From: Thermoguttaceae bacterium
GTDB lineage: Bacteria > Planctomycetota > Planctomycetia > Pirellulales > Thermoguttaceae
Reading direction: 5' to 3'
Length of the DNA stretch: 64,000 bases
Assembly (NCBI GenBank): GCA_025060325.1
Contig: JANXBW010000001.1
Coordinates: 248,001-312,000 of the forward strand
Every line of letters starts with the position of its first letter. Positions within the stretch are counted from its first letter, which is position 1. A model generated the notes under the pieces. The model did not search any database. It worked only from the letters and a program-made list of their open reading frames with translations, and was not told the origin of the DNA. Both the position numbers and the translations under genes were made by a program. Positions 8,930 to 19,030 of the stretch are shown in pieces.

Positions 8930-9610
8930 ATGAACTGCGAACGTCCGGATGCCAAATCGATCTTCTTGGATGCGATCGAGCATTACTCGGCCCATCAATG
9001 GCCCGCCTTCCTGGAGGGAGCCTACCGCGGGGATACGCAGCTGCGCCGTCGCGTGGAGGAACTATTGCATGCGCGCCGAGAATTCGGGGGCCTTGCAGAA
9101 ACCGCGCTAATACTTTCTGGGACAGGAATGAGTATGAGCAGGCGCTGGGCCGAGAAGGCCGCCCAGCTGGCCCCCGGGTGCCCGAGTTGCTGGACCACGC
9201 TGGGCGTGGCCAATTACCGGGCAGGCCATTGGAAAGAGGCGACCAAAGCGCTCGATAAGTCCCTGCATTTGCGAGGGAACAACACCCTTGGTTTGGTGTT
9301 CTTAGCGATTGCTCGCTGGCAAGCCGGTCAAAAAGAAGAAGCCCGCCAGGCATACCAGAGAGCCTTGGAGCATCTGCCTTTCAAAAAACTCTCCGCCGAA
9401 TCCCTCGAAGAAATCCGCCGCCTCCAGGCGGAAGCCGAACAACTCTTAGAAATTCCACTGCCAACGCCGCCAGAAGCCCGGACGAGAAGTTGCATAACTC
9501 ACACCCAGAAGGCGCAGAAGACGATCCCGATCTTTGAAGTCTCGCGCGCCGGGTCAGCAACTGCGCGCCCTCCACGAGCACGGGGGACATTTAACAACAA
9601 TCGCCGGTAA
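8930..9610 (+). pseudogene. Collapsed Ser/Thr kinase-TPR gene (kinase domain deleted)
   Basis: In planctomycetes ECF sigma genes of this kind are typically followed by a large kinase with C-terminal TPR repeats. Here only the two ends remain. Residues 1-54 look like the N-terminal leader of such kinases (CERPDAKSIFLDAIEHY, LRRRVEELLHARREFGG). After a short junction the frame runs into TPR sequence (RRWAEKAAQLAPGCPSCWTT, LGVANYRAGHWKEATKALDK, ARQAYQRALEHLPFKK). The whole kinase domain is missing. Just before the TPR part another frame reads NEYEQAL (9127-9147), which would fit directly ahead of RWAEKAAQ, implying an additional indel near 9147. The frame is open for 226 codons, so a short TPR product is still possible, but a functional kinase is not. 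Confidence 0.75.
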
Positions 9611-10471
9611 GGCCCCGCCGTAAACGAAAGGCCTCGGCGCTTTAACATCCCACCCGGCTCATTCCGAGAAAAAGAGACGGTTCTAAACCCCCTACTCCCA
9701 ACCGGAAAAGCACGCTGGAGTCCCAGCCAGGTACCTTCTCCAGGAAACTTTCGGGGACCCATACCGGCAACAGCCACCTTCCTTCGGCCGGGGCTATAAG
9801 GCTTGTGCCAGACCCCCTTGACAATAGGCTTTCTCGACCTGGGAGACGGTGGTGGGACTGACCTGAAGGCACGGGTTCACCCACCACTAGTTCCTTCAGT
9901 GTTTGCCGGCGGTGATGGCCGGTCAAATTCCTCCGGTGGCAGCATCTGGGCTCCCGCAACAGCGGCAGGAAGATCATGTGCACCGGGCGCTCGCGACGGA
10001 GAACCCGAGACGGATCTTGCGGTCTTCGGGCAAAAGGTGGTTAATGGCAGTGCCTTCCATAGGTCGGCCCCTGAGGTTAAGGGTCTTTTTCCAAAGATTT
10101 CTGTGCCGACCTTACGGCCGAGCCTTTTTATTTGGTAAGATCCACCAACGATCGCAGCGCCACTCTTCCCTCGTGGAGCTATTTCGAGAGTACCTCTGAT
10201 CACCATCCCAAGCACCACGCACAAATGCGCGTCCTCACCATCGCGCAAAACCGGTGATCCATCCTGATTCCATCGCCCCTGAGCCTGGTTGGCGAAAAAG
10301 ACACGATGAAACCGCCAACCTAAACTTTTGTCGGTACCGACAAGGCGACGAGAATTGGACTGATTCTGCCTTCCTAATGGGCCGGTGCAGTGGACTAGGC
10401 CGGCAGCGCCCGGGGTTTTAAGGGCTCCAAGAATGGCGAGATGGTTAAAAAAGGAAAGCGGCGCTGTGCCG
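9611..10471. other. Non-coding stretch before the large secreted protein
   Basis: About 860 nt. A 221-codon minus-strand frame crosses it and runs into the start of the next gene, but it has no recognisable motif and looks spurious. No promoter pair, RNA or repeat is identified. Confidence 0.35.
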
Positions 10472-13400
10472 ATGAAAACCGCAATTTGGGAGATTCCCCG
10501 ACTGTGGGCCGTAACCCTGGTGGTGCTCGTTTTCGGGGGCACGATTTCTCAGCTGAGGGCGGAGCCCTACCTCGTCGCCCGCCTACCGGCAGGCGATGTC
10601 GCCACGGGCCCCACGGGGAATCCAGTGCAGCTAACTTGGAAGGTCGACGGAGGGCCAGAGCTTGACCTCATTGGCTTTCTGATTCTGGACTGCGACTTCG
10701 GCCAAGATTGGGACCGCGATTTCGATTCTTGGCCGGACGGCTGGACCCGAACCCGGGGACCGGAATATCCGCGTTTTCCGAAAGTTTATATTGCCCACAA
10801 TCAAACTCACGATAATGGCAACATTACGAATGCTCCACCCTGCGACCAGCCCACCTGGAAAGGTATTTCGGATGCGCCATCCTTAAACAACTCATTGCCT
10901 TCCGGCACGGCGACCGAGCCTGGGCAAGTACCGGTGGCCGCCAACTCCCCATACACCGACCGAGGACTTTGGATCATACCGGAGGGGGGAAGGGTGGGCT
11001 TGTCCTATTTCACGCCCCCACAGCCCATCTTTGACTACCTACTCGAAGTGATGTTTCACGCCGAGGGCTTCCTCGGCACTGTTGCTGGAGAGATCGCTTT
11101 GGTCGATCCCGACGGTAAACGAATCCTCTGTAAGAAAAGGACTTATGGGAGAGTTCCCCTTCGCCCGGACGCAGTTGCGCCGGCCGCCAGCCCACAAACA
11201 GGTGAGCCTCACATACCCGTCGAGCAGCCATCGCTGCCCCAATCCGGAACTCTACGCGTATGGCTGTCCCCCTCTGCAGACAGCGTCAGCTCCCCCGGCG
11301 CGCAGGCTTCCGTGCAAATCCACGTGGACGTGATCCCTCATGGTCGCAGTTCCTGTGAAGGCGCGGTACGGATCAAGCAAGTGCGTCTCTGGCGCCTTCC
11401 CCGGGCCACGGTACAAGTCGTTCCTTCGGCTTCGCTCGTCCCGCCAGGTGGATCTTTGGAAATTAAGCTTGACGGTCTTTGGATTGGGAGTGAGGAGATT
11501 TCAGCCACCGGCAGGCTTATTCCCCAAGAGGGGCAAGCAGAAGAATTCGCCATTCCCGTCGCTAGAAGAAAACAGGAGGTAATAAGCCCCACAGGCGCCA
11601 CTCTCCCAACGCTTGTGGATCACGGCGCCCATGCCGGAAGCGGGGCTTTCGTGGTAAATTCCCCCCCTTATGCGCTCTGGTCCGGGACTCTTGTGCGACA
11701 TTCAATCCCGCCGGGATTTTATTGGTTGCTTATCGAAATAAAGGCCGCGGGCAAACCGCACACTCACCAGGTAGCAAGGCCAATTACCGTCCTCCCAAAC
11801 TTGACGTTGCCGCCCTCCAGAAAGCTCTTACCTGAGCCTGAGGTAGTTCCCCTACTTCAGACAACCGTTTGCCAATTCGGGTGGAGTTTGCCCCCATCAG
11901 CACTGAGGGACCAGGATTCACATTTCATGACCATCTTGGGCAACCTAGCCCCGACGCTTGTTCGCTGGGAGTTGACAACCGAAGAGCTATCCCCAACCCG
12001 CTCGGGAACTGGCCTTGAGGCAAGCGCTATTCTTGCGCCACTCGCCCAGCTTGGGCATGCACTCCTTGTCACTTCTCCAGTAGTGCCGCATTCCGATCCG
12101 ATTGCGCGCTGGACGCTTGACCAAACTGCGACATCTGGGCGCGGATCAGGGACCTTCCGTTTCGTCCAGCTTGGAGACGAGAGGTATCCGCCTGCCCGGA
12201 CGGAAAAAGAAGCTGTGGAGGAAATAGCCCGGCTTGGTCGCAGTTGGCCGGCAGATCAAACGGCAGAGGTGGTAATTCCCTTCGGCGCAAACTCGGCTTT
12301 GGCAACATCTGCCTTAGCTTTCGGGAACCGTTCAGGTAAATCCCTTCCCGCCGCAGGCTTTATCGCTCGCCCCGCCGCCAGGGTAAAGCTCCCGACAAGT
12401 CCTCCCAGTCAGGGAAAACCCCCCGCGCCAAAACCGGAAAAGCCAGAAGTCAATGGCCAAGTCGAATACCAGAAGATCCTTTTAACCTCTTGGCCTGAAA
12501 AAGATGTCTCTGAGGATGCATCGGCTGCCGGGGAAATGCTTAAAGCCATGTGCGAAGCGGCCAGCTCGGGGGCTTCCTATTTTTTCCTGCGATTGGAGCC
12601 GAGTTTGCTTGGGCGAATGATCACACCTGAAGGCGAGCCGCTGGAACTTTTCCTCCCGTGGCACCTGGGGGCAAAGCTCCTGGATGGGTGCCAGTACGTC
12701 GGGCCATTCCCAGTGGACGAAGGTGCCGAGGGGCGACTTTTCACTTCGAGGCAGGGCGCAATTCTGGTAGCCTGGGGTGATCAGACACGACAAGTTTACT
12801 TTTCACTTCCTGAAGGAGGGCTAACTGTTGACGCAGGTGGCAAAATCCATGCTGTTGACCCGGGGACGGAACCGGTTCCGCTCACCCTTAAACCAAGCCC
12901 GACATTTGTTGTAAGCCCTAGTCTTTGGCCAATGCTTTGGCAAAAAGATGCGGACTTTCAACCGGCGGAAATGGCGCCACTTCCGGGCCGGCCTCAGCGC
13001 CTGGAGGTATGTTTCCGCAATCCGACCGGGTCGGCCGTCGCCGGTCGCGTGCGGTTTCGAGCGCCGGATGGCTTCCGAATCTGGCCCAGCGAGATGGGTT
13101 TCCAACTTAAGCCGAGTGAATCTTTCCGCCAACCGGTCGAGATCGCTGTGTCGGCCACTGCCACCGGCAATCACCACCAATTTGCTTGGGAATGGCTCCT
13201 CGAGCAGCCGCAAACCTTTAAGTGGACGATTTATCGCCGGCTGAAACTTATCTGGCCAGGCCTTGAAATCCACGCCCGCTGGAAGTCGTCAGGTGCGGCC
13301 GGGGTTGTTCATATCGAATTAGTCAACGGCACAAATGGCGAAGTGCATCTTGTGTTCGAAGTGTTTTCGCCAAAGCATAAACGCGTGGCCACCCCGCCTA

Positions 13401-13597
13401 AGGTCTTCGGTCCTGGTAGGCACCATGTACAAATTCCGTGCGAATTCGCCGATGTCCAAGCCGGTTCAGAAATAGTGTTACAAGTGCGAGACGTGGAGGG
13501 ACCTCGGCGAATGCGGCTACCAGTTGAAAGGATAATCCCCGAGTTACCGGAAAAAAGGGAGACTTCGGAGCAAGGGAAGCGACCCGGCGACCAGTAA
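10472..13597 (+). CDS. Large secreted protein of unknown function (about 1041 aa)
   Basis: The ATG at 10472 gives a clear signal peptide with a positively charged start, core LWAVTLVVLVFGG and probable cleavage after LRA near residue 30. An in-frame ATG at 10433 is an alternative and would give a longer n-region. The mature part is mostly beta-rich, with proline-rich linkers in the middle (for example SQGKPPAPKPEKPE). The C-terminal third contains immunoglobulin-like stretches, such as GSAVAGRVRFRAPDGFRIWP and GEVHLVFEVFSP, that resemble NPCBM-associated/NEW3-type or CARDB-like beta-sandwiches. No catalytic motif is evident, and I do not recognise a family. It is followed at about 95 nt by an ABC-2 permease gene on the same strand, so the two may be co-transcribed. 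Probably extracytoplasmic; function unknown. Confidence 0.7.
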   Translation: MKTAIWEIPRLWAVTLVVLVFGGTISQLRAEPYLVARLPAGDVATGPTGNPVQLTWKVDGGPELDLIGFLILDCDFGQDWDRDFDSWPDGWTRTRGPEYPRFPKVYIAHNQTHDNGNITNAPPCDQPTWKGISDAPSLNNSLPSGTATEPGQVPVAANSPYTDRGLWIIPEGGRVGLSYFTPPQPIFDYLLEVMFHAEGFLGTVAGEIALVDPDGKRILCKKRTYGRVPLRPDAVAPAASPQTGEPHIPVEQPSLPQSGTLRVWLSPSADSVSSPGAQASVQIHVDVIPHGRSSCEGAVRIKQVRLWRLPRATVQVVPSASLVPPGGSLEIKLDGLWIGSEEISATGRLIPQEGQAEEFAIPVARRKQEVISPTGATLPTLVDHGAHAGSGAFVVNSPPYALWSGTLVRHSIPPGFYWLLIEIKAAGKPHTHQVARPITVLPNLTLPPSRKLLPEPEVVPLLQTTVCQFGWSLPPSALRDQDSHFMTILGNLAPTLVRWELTTEELSPTRSGTGLEASAILAPLAQLGHALLVTSPVVPHSDPIARWTLDQTATSGRGSGTFRFVQLGDERYPPARTEKEAVEEIARLGRSWPADQTAEVVIPFGANSALATSALAFGNRSGKSLPAAGFIARPAARVKLPTSPPSQGKPPAPKPEKPEVNGQVEYQKILLTSWPEKDVSEDASAAGEMLKAMCEAASSGASYFFLRLEPSLLGRMITPEGEPLELFLPWHLGAKLLDGCQYVGPFPVDEGAEGRLFTSRQGAILVAWGDQTRQVYFSLPEGGLTVDAGGKIHAVDPGTEPVPLTLKPSPTFVVSPSLWPMLWQKDADFQPAEMAPLPGRPQRLEVCFRNPTGSAVAGRVRFRAPDGFRIWPSEMGFQLKPSESFRQPVEIAVSATATGNHHQFAWEWLLEQPQTFKWTIYRRLKLIWPGLEIHARWKSSGAAGVVHIELVNGTNGEVHLVFEVFSPKHKRVATPPKVFGPGRHHVQIPCEFADVQAGSEIVLQVRDVEGPRRMRLPVERIIPELPEKRETSEQGKRPGDQ

Positions 13598-13691
13598 CGC
13601 TCAAATCTTAAAAGGATGGCCCTGCCGCGCGTTGACATAAACACCATGGGTTTTGAAGGTCCAGATTAGCCAGCCACTTGAAGCGACGGTT

Positions 13692-15881
13692 ATGAGGTTA
13701 CGAAACATTCGGCTCATCGCCTTCCGGGAGATCCGGGACCACCTCCGGGACCGGCGGACAATGGCCATGATGGCCGTCCTGCCACTTGTCCTTTATCCAG
13801 TGGTCGCTTTTAGCGTCTTTCAACTGGCTCAATTTATGGAGGAAAAGCCGTGCCGGGTCCTGGTGCTAGCACCTCCCGGCTACCTTCCGAACAAGTTAAG
13901 ACCGCCCCTCTTGGATGAAGGCAATCCCACTTTGTTTCACCCCTCCCTATTTGTTGACGCTCGCCGACAGCGCCTGCTAATCGTTCTTCGGCCTGCCGAA
14001 CTCGGTATTACGTGCGAAGATAACCCGGAGGTCGTACGCTATCAGGCGGAGCAGCTTGTTCTTTCCGGCCGGGTGGATGTCGCCGTTTACTTTCCGCAGG
14101 AGTTTCTCGGTTGGCTAGGAGAGAATCCATCGGGGCATCACACTGCGGACAAACCGGCGTTGGATCAGCCTCAAGTATTCTATTCGACTGCAAGTGACCG
14201 TTCGCAGGTGGCCTACGGGCGACTCCAAGCGGTCCTTGACCGTTGGCGAGAAGCATGGCGTCGACAACAGCTTGCCGCTCGCGGCGTGCCGGCTGAGCTT
14301 CTGGAACCTTTCGCCTTGAAAGCATCCGACGTCGCCGTCACTCGTGGTAAACAAGGGGCCGCCCTGTGGGCAAGACTGCTTCCGATATTGTTAATTATCT
14401 GGGCTGCTACCGGTGCCTTTTACCCGGCAATTGATTCCTGCGCTGGCGAGAAAGAGCGGGGAACCCTCGAGACCCTCCTTGTTTCTCCGGCCCGGCGGGG
14501 AGAAATCGTGCTCGGCAAGTTGCTCGCCATCAGTCTTTTTAGTGCGCTTACCTCAATTGCTAACGTAGGCAGTATGATGTTGAGCGGCTGGCTATTTCTG
14601 GAGAAATTGCCGCAATTTGGACCGCCGCCTTTCGCCCTCGCCCCTTGGCTTTTGTTGGCGCTCCTACCGGTTGCGGTGATGTTTGCGGCGATAAGCCTTG
14701 CTCTGTCAGCCCAAGCGCGAAGTAGCCGGGAAGCACAGTATTACCTGATGCCCGTCATTTTAATTACTATGCCTCTTGTGCTTTTACCGACCACCCCCGG
14801 CGTTGACATATCCCTGGGAACGAGCCTCATTCCGGTAACTGGCCTTGTTCTTGTGCTGAAGAGCTTTTTGGCCGGCCAACTAGGCGGGGAGTGGTGGTAC
14901 CTCTTTCCTGCCGGGGCCGTCACACTCCTCCTTTGCGGATGGGCGATTCATCTGGCGGTGCGGCAATTCGAGTCCGAGGCGGTGCTTTTCCGGGAGGCAG
15001 AAGTTTTCTCGGCCCGGGATCTGCTCCGCGCACTTAGGCACACCCGCGGGGAGGTACTCCGCCCTGCCCACGGCCTTGTTGCATGCTTTGTCATTATCGT
15101 CCTCAAGTTGGCATTGAGTGTTCGAGCAGAGATGCCGAGGGACTTCACAGAATTCGCTAGGCTCCAGTTGGCGGCGCAGCTAGGCGTATTTGCGTTGCCG
15201 GCCCTGGCGTTTGCGATGATCTTTGCCCGTCGGCCGCTGAGGGCCCTCGGGTTTAGCCGTTTTACCCTAAGGCACTTGGTGGCTGCCAGTTTACTTGCTC
15301 TGCTCCTTCAACCAGCCGGTGCTATTCTGCAGGAAGGATTGGTCAAGCTATATCCGCCGGGTGAAACCGTGGGCGGCTTACTGCGGCAGCTAGAATTGTT
15401 CGTCACCTCAGGACCGCTTTGGGCGGTTCTTTTTGTCCTTGCCATCTTGCCCGCACTATGCGAAGAGCTTGCCTTCCGAGGCGTTGTGCTGGGGAGTTTT
15501 GTGTCGCGAAAGCGATTTCTTCTCGGGGTGGGCCTCAGTGCCGTGGTTTTTGCTTTAGCCCACCCTTTCGCAGTCCAGCAGGTGTCGGCAGCCATCCTTG
15601 GACTTCTCCTCGGCTTAATCGTGATAACCAGCGGGAGCATTTGGCCAGCCGTGATCTTCCACGGCGTGTACAATGGTGGAATGATTTGTGCGGCGCGTGC
15701 CGGCGTTAAGTCGCCGCTCCATTATCTGGTGGGCCAAGCGGACGGCTTTCTCCCGCAATGGGGTACTGCCTTCGCCTCCGGCGTCATGGTGGGCGCCATT
15801 GCCGTCTGCGCGCTTGCGGTGTGGACATGGGGCTTTGGCTGGAAAGCAAGAATTTCCGCCCCCGGCCGTAAGCAAGAATGA
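13692..15881 (+). CDS. ABC-2 type permease fused to a CPBP (CAAX) intramembrane protease
   Basis: Predicted 729-residue polytopic membrane protein; the ATG at 13692 is preferred over TTG 13653. The N-terminal 430 or so residues are a NatB/YhaP-like ABC-2 permease: RLIAFREIRDHLRDRRTMAM, a large extracytoplasmic loop, then CAGEKERGTLETLLVSPARR, the hallmark ABC-2 cytoplasmic motif. The C-terminal 250 residues are a CPBP glutamic protease with all motifs present: CEELAFRG (E591, E592, R596), FALAHPF (H624) and IFHGVYNG (H657). CPBP enzymes cut prenylated or small hydrophobic peptides within membranes. No ABC ATPase gene lies nearby, so the ATP-binding partner must be elsewhere. An export-plus-processing role is an inference from the fusion. 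Confidence 0.85.
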   Translation: MRLRNIRLIAFREIRDHLRDRRTMAMMAVLPLVLYPVVAFSVFQLAQFMEEKPCRVLVLAPPGYLPNKLRPPLLDEGNPTLFHPSLFVDARRQRLLIVLRPAELGITCEDNPEVVRYQAEQLVLSGRVDVAVYFPQEFLGWLGENPSGHHTADKPALDQPQVFYSTASDRSQVAYGRLQAVLDRWREAWRRQQLAARGVPAELLEPFALKASDVAVTRGKQGAALWARLLPILLIIWAATGAFYPAIDSCAGEKERGTLETLLVSPARRGEIVLGKLLAISLFSALTSIANVGSMMLSGWLFLEKLPQFGPPPFALAPWLLLALLPVAVMFAAISLALSAQARSSREAQYYLMPVILITMPLVLLPTTPGVDISLGTSLIPVTGLVLVLKSFLAGQLGGEWWYLFPAGAVTLLLCGWAIHLAVRQFESEAVLFREAEVFSARDLLRALRHTRGEVLRPAHGLVACFVIIVLKLALSVRAEMPRDFTEFARLQLAAQLGVFALPALAFAMIFARRPLRALGFSRFTLRHLVAASLLALLLQPAGAILQEGLVKLYPPGETVGGLLRQLELFVTSGPLWAVLFVLAILPALCEELAFRGVVLGSFVSRKRFLLGVGLSAVVFALAHPFAVQQVSAAILGLLLGLIVITSGSIWPAVIFHGVYNGGMICAARAGVKSPLHYLVGQADGFLPQWGTAFASGVMVGAIAVCALAVWTWGFGWKARISAPGRKQE

Positions 15882-16018
15882 AAATTTGCTTGCCGATTGC
15901 AAACCCCACGGAAGCGCTCACAAGCAAAAGCTGTTACACATATAGAAATGACCCTTGCTAGTCTCCTTTACTTGGTTGCCCGCGACTGACTGGCATTTCC
16001 AGGAGCGCAGGTGAAGAC

Positions 16019-17401
16019 GTGCACAAGTCGGTAGGACCGACTGCGATTCGGGCACGGTGGATTGTGCCTGTGGATCAACCGCCGATCGAAGACGGCGTTG
16101 TTCTCATTTCCCAAAAGCGGATCCTCTCAGTCGGTAAGTATGCCAAGCTGCGGTCGCACCTTCCAAGGGCCTCTTCATACATCGACTTTGGCGATGCCTC
16201 GGTCCTACCTGGGCTTATCAACGCCCACACGCACCTTGAGCTAAGTGATTGCCCAGTGCCCATCCCCGCACAAGGTCATTCCTTTGCCACCTGGATCGAG
16301 GCGGTTATCGCCCAGCGCAGAGCTCGGGGCGGTCACAGTCCCGCGGTTGTCAAACAAGGGTTAGCTGAATGCCTCAGGTTCGGGATTACGGCGGTTGGAG
16401 ACATCGCTCAATGGGGCTGCGCTCCGAGCGATTACTGCCTAACCGTGGCAGGTCAACAAGAGGGGCAACCGACAGATATTCTTCCCGGCCAACCAGGCGG
16501 GCCAGATTCAGCGACGACAGGTCATTCTCGGGAAGGGGGAAAAACAACACCATCCGACCACCCGCCGGGCATCATTCCAAAAGGTATTGCCTTCCTTGAG
16601 TGTATCAGTCCTCTTGCGGAAAAAGCGGATGAGCTATCAAGAAGAATTGACGAATTTTCAGCCTTTAGTTGGCCGAAAGGGCTCAAACCGGGTATTGCGC
16701 CCCATGCGCCGTATACGGTTCACGTTGACATTTTGCGCCAATTGGTCGATCTTGCTTGCGCCCGAAAGCTACCCGTCGCTTTTCACCTTGCCGAAAGCAG
16801 TGAAGAAATTGAGCTTTTGCAAACAGAAAGCGGGCCGCTGAGAGAGCTACTAGAAAAGCGCGGCCTATGGTCGGCCAATTTGACAGGCGGATTAACGGCG
16901 GGCGATTACCTCAGGCTTTTGGCGAAAACGCCACGGGTTTTAATCATCCACGGAAACCTCCTTAGTGAGGGCGACGTGGACTTTCTGGCAACGCAGGAGC
17001 ATATGTTTATCGTTCATTGTCCACGAAGCTTTAGCCATTTCGGCTGGGGGCGGTTTCCCCTGGCCGAGCTTTTGGCTCGAGGAGTCCGCCTTGCTATCGG
17101 GACGGATAGCCGAGCGTCCACTCCCGACCTCAACCTGATGGCCGAGCTTTGCCACGTTTTCCAAAAATACCCGGAAGTGCCCCCGGCAAAGCTCGTTGCG
17201 CTTGTCACCATCGAGCCGGCAGAGGCGCTGGGCATCGGCGACCAGGTGGGTACGCTCACCCCCGGAAAAGCCGCCGACCTGGTGGTGTATCCTCTCCCCC
17301 CCGAGGAAAAACAAACCCCCTTCGGCTTCCTGACTGTAACTGAGCCGGACCCGCTGGCGGTTTGGTTCGATGGCATCCCGGTGCGAAGAGTCGTCAGGTA
17401 A
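16019..17401 (+). CDS. Amidohydrolase (SsnA/chlorohydrolase/MTA-SAH deaminase-like)
   Basis: Predicted 460-residue metal-dependent hydrolase starting at GTG 16019, with AGGAG upstream. The amidohydrolase barrel motifs are all present: NAHTHLELSD with H70 and H72, APHAPYTV, FHLAESSEE, the metal histidine in IIHGNL, and GTDSRASTPDLNL with the catalytic Asp. The N-terminal beta part (ARWIVPVDQPPIEDGVVLIS) and the C-terminal GTLTPGKAADLVVYP are also typical. Relatives deaminate or dechlorinate purines, methylthioadenosine, S-adenosylhomocysteine or related N-heterocycles. An unusual proline/glycine-rich insert (about residues 150-185, DILPGQPGGPDSATT) interrupts the barrel. Substrate cannot be assigned. 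It stands alone on the plus strand. Confidence 0.85.
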   Translation: MHKSVGPTAIRARWIVPVDQPPIEDGVVLISQKRILSVGKYAKLRSHLPRASSYIDFGDASVLPGLINAHTHLELSDCPVPIPAQGHSFATWIEAVIAQRRARGGHSPAVVKQGLAECLRFGITAVGDIAQWGCAPSDYCLTVAGQQEGQPTDILPGQPGGPDSATTGHSREGGKTTPSDHPPGIIPKGIAFLECISPLAEKADELSRRIDEFSAFSWPKGLKPGIAPHAPYTVHVDILRQLVDLACARKLPVAFHLAESSEEIELLQTESGPLRELLEKRGLWSANLTGGLTAGDYLRLLAKTPRVLIIHGNLLSEGDVDFLATQEHMFIVHCPRSFSHFGWGRFPLAELLARGVRLAIGTDSRASTPDLNLMAELCHVFQKYPEVPPAKLVALVTIEPAEALGIGDQVGTLTPGKAADLVVYPLPPEEKQTPFGFLTVTEPDPLAVWFDGIPVRRVVR

Positions 17402-17538
17402 TACATTCCTGACAGCGGAGCGCTTGAGGACGGCCATCTTGGAGCGAGATTGGGATAAAGGCCCCACCGCTCAAAAAGGATGCAAGCGGCAAGTGGGTTG
17501 TGCTCCGCACGAATAAGTTGGAAATATCTCGGCGGCAG

Positions 17539-17775
17539 CTAGGCTGGGTTTTTGCGAATAGCTTTGTAGGCGATGAGGACCTCGTACAAATCCCGGGAAA
17601 TTGATAAAGCCTCATCATAAAAGTCTCGAATCCAAGCCCGTCGGGTAAGACAAGCGTCGATCAAAATGGGTAAGATCTCTCCCAAAGTCACCTCTACCCG
17701 ATCGCAAAGACTACTGACGGCCGGGCGATTATCATCCTTCGGTGCACAGAAAAGCTGAACTTTGGCCATCTGCAT
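17539..17775 (-). CDS. Small conserved-looking hypothetical protein (78 aa)
   Basis: The ATG at 17775 is chosen because GAAAGGA lies 8 nt upstream; the open frame extends another 15 codons. The product (MQMAKVQLFCAPK..., ...SSLCDRVEVTLGEILPILID..., ...SRDLYEVLIAYKAIRK) is soluble, with a balanced amino acid composition and amphipathic helices. Its good ribosome site and sequence texture distinguish it from the chance frames around it. No family is recognised. Confidence 0.5.
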   Translation of the reverse strand: MQMAKVQLFCAPKDDNRPAVSSLCDRVEVTLGEILPILIDACLTRRAWIRDFYDEALSISRDLYEVLIAYKAIRKNPA

Positions 17776-19030
17776 CGAAAGAATCCTTTCTAAGTTCATT
17801 CCGAAGATAGTCGCGGGCAACCCCTAACCCGCGGCCACCAGCACCGACGGAGAAAATATGTGGCTTCAAGCCAGACGCGTTTCCGTAAGGTAAAAAAACT
17901 GAGCCCTATCACCGAAAGTTTAGCTTACGGATCGCTCCAGATTGCCCAGCTACCCCATCCGGCATATCCTGCGCGAACGTGACAATCCTCGCAGGCTAAA
18001 GTGCCGACGCGCCCGAAAGCTTCTATGTTCGTGTGCCTTCCCGCCCCCGTCACAAAGACGTGCGCCTGCGCTCCATGCTGTCTGCCGAGTTCCAAAACCG
18101 CCTCACTTCTTGGGGCGAAAACTCGTCGGTCCTCACGCAGCCGTCCGTTGCCTTCGTAAGACTCCGAAACTCCGAGCGAACGGACCAACGGATGAGCCGC
18201 TCGCGGCAGCGACAAGGGCCCGATGTGCCGCGCACTCTGATGAGGCTAGGGTCGGGAATTGAAACCTACTCCCGCTCCGTATGAACTCGCCCCTTTTTTC
18301 GGCAGCCGGCTATCCCGGCTTTAAACAATCTCGACTTTTCTAATCCGCCCCCTTGATCCAAGACACGTATTGGCCCGAGACACATATCAGTATCCGTGGC
18401 CAAAGGCCTCTGGAGTGTGGAATCGGAGAGCTCTAACTTCGTGAACCTGCAGGGCCAGGTCACCCCATAGGGAAGAAACGACCCACCCACTGGGTGCCGC
18501 GACCGAAATACTGCATATGGTCGAACTAATGAGGGAAATCAGTGAGCTTGACCTGCTAGGCGGGGGCGGTTACAAACCGGCCAACGGAGCTGGCCGTGAC
18601 GGGAACGGCTACCATCCGGCAACACCAGAAAACCCCTCTTTTGGCTAAGCATGCAACTATAAGGAGCCACTAGTCATTTCTAGGCTTTTTCGGACTGCCC
18701 GCGCTCGACACCCTATTTGACGGTTTGGACAAATGAGGCTGCGCCGGGTGAAGTCCCGAGTGGAACCAACGGGGGTTCTCGCTTGGAGATTGGACACATA
18801 GAAGTGGGATGAGCTACGTTTTTTCGTCAACGGTTGGGGCCGGTCGTCGATAACTTCTTTGTGCCGCGCTTTTTCCCTATTTCTCCCGGGATGCTCTCTT
18901 AGCGCTCTTTTCCCGAGTTCGCGCTGGGGTTTTAAAAAGCGGAAGCATCGCCGGTATCACCCCGCCCTGTCAAACTGGCAAAGACGTAAGACACATGGGT
19001 TGTTAGGGACAAATTCGATAATCGGTAGGC
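17776..19030. other. Long non-coding stretch (1.25 kb)
   Basis: No protein gene is convincing here. Two small inverted repeats are visible: AGCCGG/CCGGCT at 18304-18320, and CGGCCA/TGGCCG at 18578-18596, next to CGGTT-ACA-AACCG at about 18567-18579. The second group could be part of a structured RNA, but it fits no riboswitch or housekeeping RNA that I can recall. Confidence 0.4.

Noticed and set aside
9877-10542. 221-codon minus-strand frame between the kinase remnant and the secreted protein
   Set aside because: No recognisable motif, biased composition, and it runs antisense into the start of a well-supported gene.
18540-18620. Possible cobalamin-type riboswitch (GGGAACGGCTACCATCCGG)
   Set aside because: The B12-box and other invariant segments are missing and no cobalamin gene is downstream.
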